The notes beneath the pieces are model-generated. The model was not told the origin of the DNA and searched no databases. It was given only the letters and a program-made list of their open reading frames with translations. A stretch of 64,000 bases of DNA, taken from the NCBI GenBank assembly GCA_027482185.1, contig JAIXWF010000013.1, forward strand, positions 248,001-312,000, given 5' to 3'. The translations under genes were made by a program, and so were the position numbers. The stretch is from Opitutaceae bacterium. Lineage in GTDB: Bacteria > Verrucomicrobiota > Verrucomicrobiia > Opitutales > Opitutaceae. Positions 62,367 through 64,000 of this stretch are shown in pieces (position 1 is the stretch's first letter; every line of letters begins with the position of its first letter).

Positions 62367-63497
62367 ATGCGCCGTTTCTCGTTCGCCGGCTGGGCCCTTG
62401 GCTTGGCGAGCGTCGGTTGCTGCGCCGATGCGACGAAGGCCGAACTGGCGGCTTGGTTGGCCCGGCAACCGAAGTGGAGCGTCTCGGTGTCCGCGGAGAG
62501 CGCCGCCGGTTACAAAGACAACCTCTTGCTGAGCGCCAACGGACCGGAGGGCAGCCCGTTCGTGCGCGGGGCCGCCGATTTCCTTCTGCTCCATGTGCCG
62601 CAGGGGCCGGCCGACTTTTCCTTCTTCGGCCAAGTGGAGCGGACGCAGTTCCTCGCCGACCGATCGGTCGATGGCGAGACGAGCGTATGGGTGCAGACGG
62701 ACGGCGGGTACCGTTGGGGCGACCGCTTCAAGGTTTCGCTGCCGGTCACGGGTTACTTTTACGACCAGGTGTTCGATGTGTCCGACACCGACGTCGAGCG
62801 GCTCGTCGCGGAATTGCGGGTGCAGGGATTGATGGTTGGGCCGACCCTGCGGTGGACTCCGGGACCGGCGTGGTGGCTGGAAGCGCAGGCGCTGGGCGAA
62901 CGCAAACGGTACGACGACGGCGCGAACGACGGCGACATCGGCGAGGGCCGGATGCAGTTGGGTTGGCAACCCGGCGCGCGCTGGCGCCTGAGTGCGGCGT
63001 GGCAGCAGCGTTGGCGGAAGTTCGACCGGCGCGCGCAGTATTCGGCGGCGGGCCGCGAGCTCGCCGGAACCGCCCTGAAGATCGCGGAAGGCGAAGGCGA
63101 GGCCCGGGCCGAAATCACGTGGGACCGCGCGGGCCGCTGGAAATCCACGCTCCGGCTGGCCCGGCTTTCCTACCGCGACAACGGTTCGGGCTACTTCAGC
63201 TACACGGACCGCAAGTCGGCGGTGGAGACGGAGTGGCGGAGCGACCTTTGGCGGGTGCGGCTCGACGCCACCGCGAACCGCGTCGAGTTCGACGTGCAGA
63301 CGGTGGGCTTCGGCATCGATCCGCCGGCGCGGATCAAAGAGGAGTACGGCGCGACGCTGCGCGCGGAGCGGAAACTCGGCCCGCGGTGGATTTTGCTGGC
63401 GGAGTACGGCTGGGAGCGCAGCCGGTCCAACGACCGGTTCGCTTCCTACCGCGTGAACGAAGGCTTGCTAGGGGCGCGCTGGAGCTGGGAAAAATGA
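62367..63497 (+). CDS. Probable outer-membrane beta-barrel protein
   Basis: 376 aa. Signal sequence at MRRFSFAGWALGLASVGCC (a lipobox is not convincing). The rest alternates short polar and aromatic strands ending in RWSWEK, with repeated W/R/Y-rich strands such as WRLSAAWQQRWRKFDR, typical of outer-membrane barrels. I cannot name the family. The start at 62367 is preferred to 62250. Downstream lies the truncated sensor-like gene, 16 bp away. Confidence 0.65.
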   Translation: MRRFSFAGWALGLASVGCCADATKAELAAWLARQPKWSVSVSAESAAGYKDNLLLSANGPEGSPFVRGAADFLLLHVPQGPADFSFFGQVERTQFLADRSVDGETSVWVQTDGGYRWGDRFKVSLPVTGYFYDQVFDVSDTDVERLVAELRVQGLMVGPTLRWTPGPAWWLEAQALGERKRYDDGANDGDIGEGRMQLGWQPGARWRLSAAWQQRWRKFDRRAQYSAAGRELAGTALKIAEGEGEARAEITWDRAGRWKSTLRLARLSYRDNGSGYFSYTDRKSAVETEWRSDLWRVRLDATANRVEFDVQTVGFGIDPPARIKEEYGATLRAERKLGPRWILLAEYGWERSRSNDRFASYRVNEGLLGARWSWEK

Positions 63498-63513
63498 GGC
63501 GGTCCGCCCCGCC

Positions 63514-64000
63514 ATGTCCGCTCCCGCCGTCCCGTCGTCCCTCGCCCGCTATGCGCCGGCGGGCGTGCTCGCACTGACGGTGATCGTCTTCGCGGCCGTT
63601 GTCGCGACGGTGACGTGGCAGCTGCGGACCGGCCTGCGGGAACAGATTTTCCAACGCGAGGCGCGGACGCTCGCCGCCGTCGCCGCCATGCAACTCGACA
63701 ACCGCGCCGGCGAGTTGACCGGCGTGCGTCTCGAGGATGCCCCGGGCGCGCTGCTGGTCGCCGTGCTGAAGACGTCGCAGCTGCGCGGGGTTGCCGGAGT
63801 CAGGATTTTCGACGCGCGGCGGCGCCTTTCCGATGCGTGGCCGTTCCGCTGGTCCGAGGCGGCGCCGCCGGACGAGCTCTGGCCGCGGCTCGCGGGCGGC
63901 GAAGCGGTGGGCCGCTGGCACGAAGGCGAATCCGGCGAAAGTCTGCTCGGGCTCGCGGAGCCCGGACCCGGGACCGCGGCGCTCGAGGCCTGGGTGCCGC
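63514..64000 (+). CDS. Membrane sensor-like protein, 3' end off window
   Basis: The first 162 codons only. An N-terminal membrane helix (GVLALTVIVFAAVVATVTWQL) precedes a region with LRTGLREQIFQREARTLAAV and a probable periplasmic sensor domain. This layout suits a histidine kinase or receptor N-terminus. It could be the kinase partner of the NtrC-type regulator upstream, but no kinase motif is in view. Confidence 0.5.
   Translation, partial: MSAPAVPSSLARYAPAGVLALTVIVFAAVVATVTWQLRTGLREQIFQREARTLAAVAAMQLDNRAGELTGVRLEDAPGALLVAVLKTSQLRGVAGVRIFDARRRLSDAWPFRWSEAAPPDELWPRLAGGEAVGRWHEGESGESLLGLAEPGPGTAALEAWVP

Overview
The window is GC-rich bacterial chromosome with dense single-copy housekeeping genes. 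Its habits point to Verrucomicrobiota, most likely an Opitutaceae-like lineage: several exported sulfatases, Tat-exported Gfo/Idh/MocA and TIM-barrel enzymes, a large TonB receptor with an SPFEV-type plug, LacI regulation, and a surface protein ending in LSARxxVGTGxxV repeats. That placement rests on family resemblance, not on a marker-gene comparison.

Layout. 0-14.5 kb is core metabolism: asnB (cut by the left edge), a DJ-1/PfpI protein, an SDR enzyme, ybaB-recR, tRNA-Gly(CCC), a small exported Cys-rich protein, xseB-dxs, an M48 protease, an EEP-family enzyme, coaD, pgsA-pgpA, a NusG-like factor with aroQ, a Nif3-like protein, dCMP deaminase and YqgE. 14.6-21.6 kb holds a LacI regulator, a 1220-aa TonB receptor and a membrane-anchored alpha/beta hydrolase on the minus strand. 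21.7-33 kb is a catabolic island after tRNA-Cys: Gfo/Idh oxidoreductase, sugar isomerase-like protein, amidohydrolase, three sulfatases and an FAD oxidoreductase. 33-38.8 kb carries a lipoprotein nuclease overlapping a trypsin-like protease gene, an alcohol dehydrogenase with ribulokinase, and an IPT-fold lipoprotein. 38.8-43.8 kb is a four-gene operon with 4-bp overlaps (hemW, exported SAM hydrolase, lipoprotein, M23 peptidase) followed by a cNMP-binding/CPBP fusion. 44-48 kb has a 1044-aa copper-monooxygenase-like fusion protein, a TPR protein and a Fur-family regulator. 48-56.4 kb has priA, a sensorless chemoreceptor-like protein, a bacteriohemerythrin, a MacA/permease pair and mpl. 56.7-64 kb has two divergent sulfatases and a possible sigma-54 module: NtrC-type regulator, near-consensus -24/-12 site, coiled-coil exported protein, beta-barrel and a truncated sensor-like membrane protein.

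How genes work together. The LacI/TonB genes, the five Cys-type sulfatases and the Tat-exported redox and isomerase genes suggest uptake and desulfation of sulfated glycans, but the window has no glycoside hydrolase or polysaccharide lyase.

The most unusual feature is non-coding. At least seven families of short, degenerate, word-repeat intergenic elements, many able to fold into long imperfect hairpins, lie directly 3' of stop codons in convergent or tandem gaps, and I found none in divergent gaps. One family (11325-11450, 23341-23502, 56595-56750) is a dispersed palindromic element with recognisable inverted ends. A different, pyrimidine-rich type lies directly upstream of start codons.
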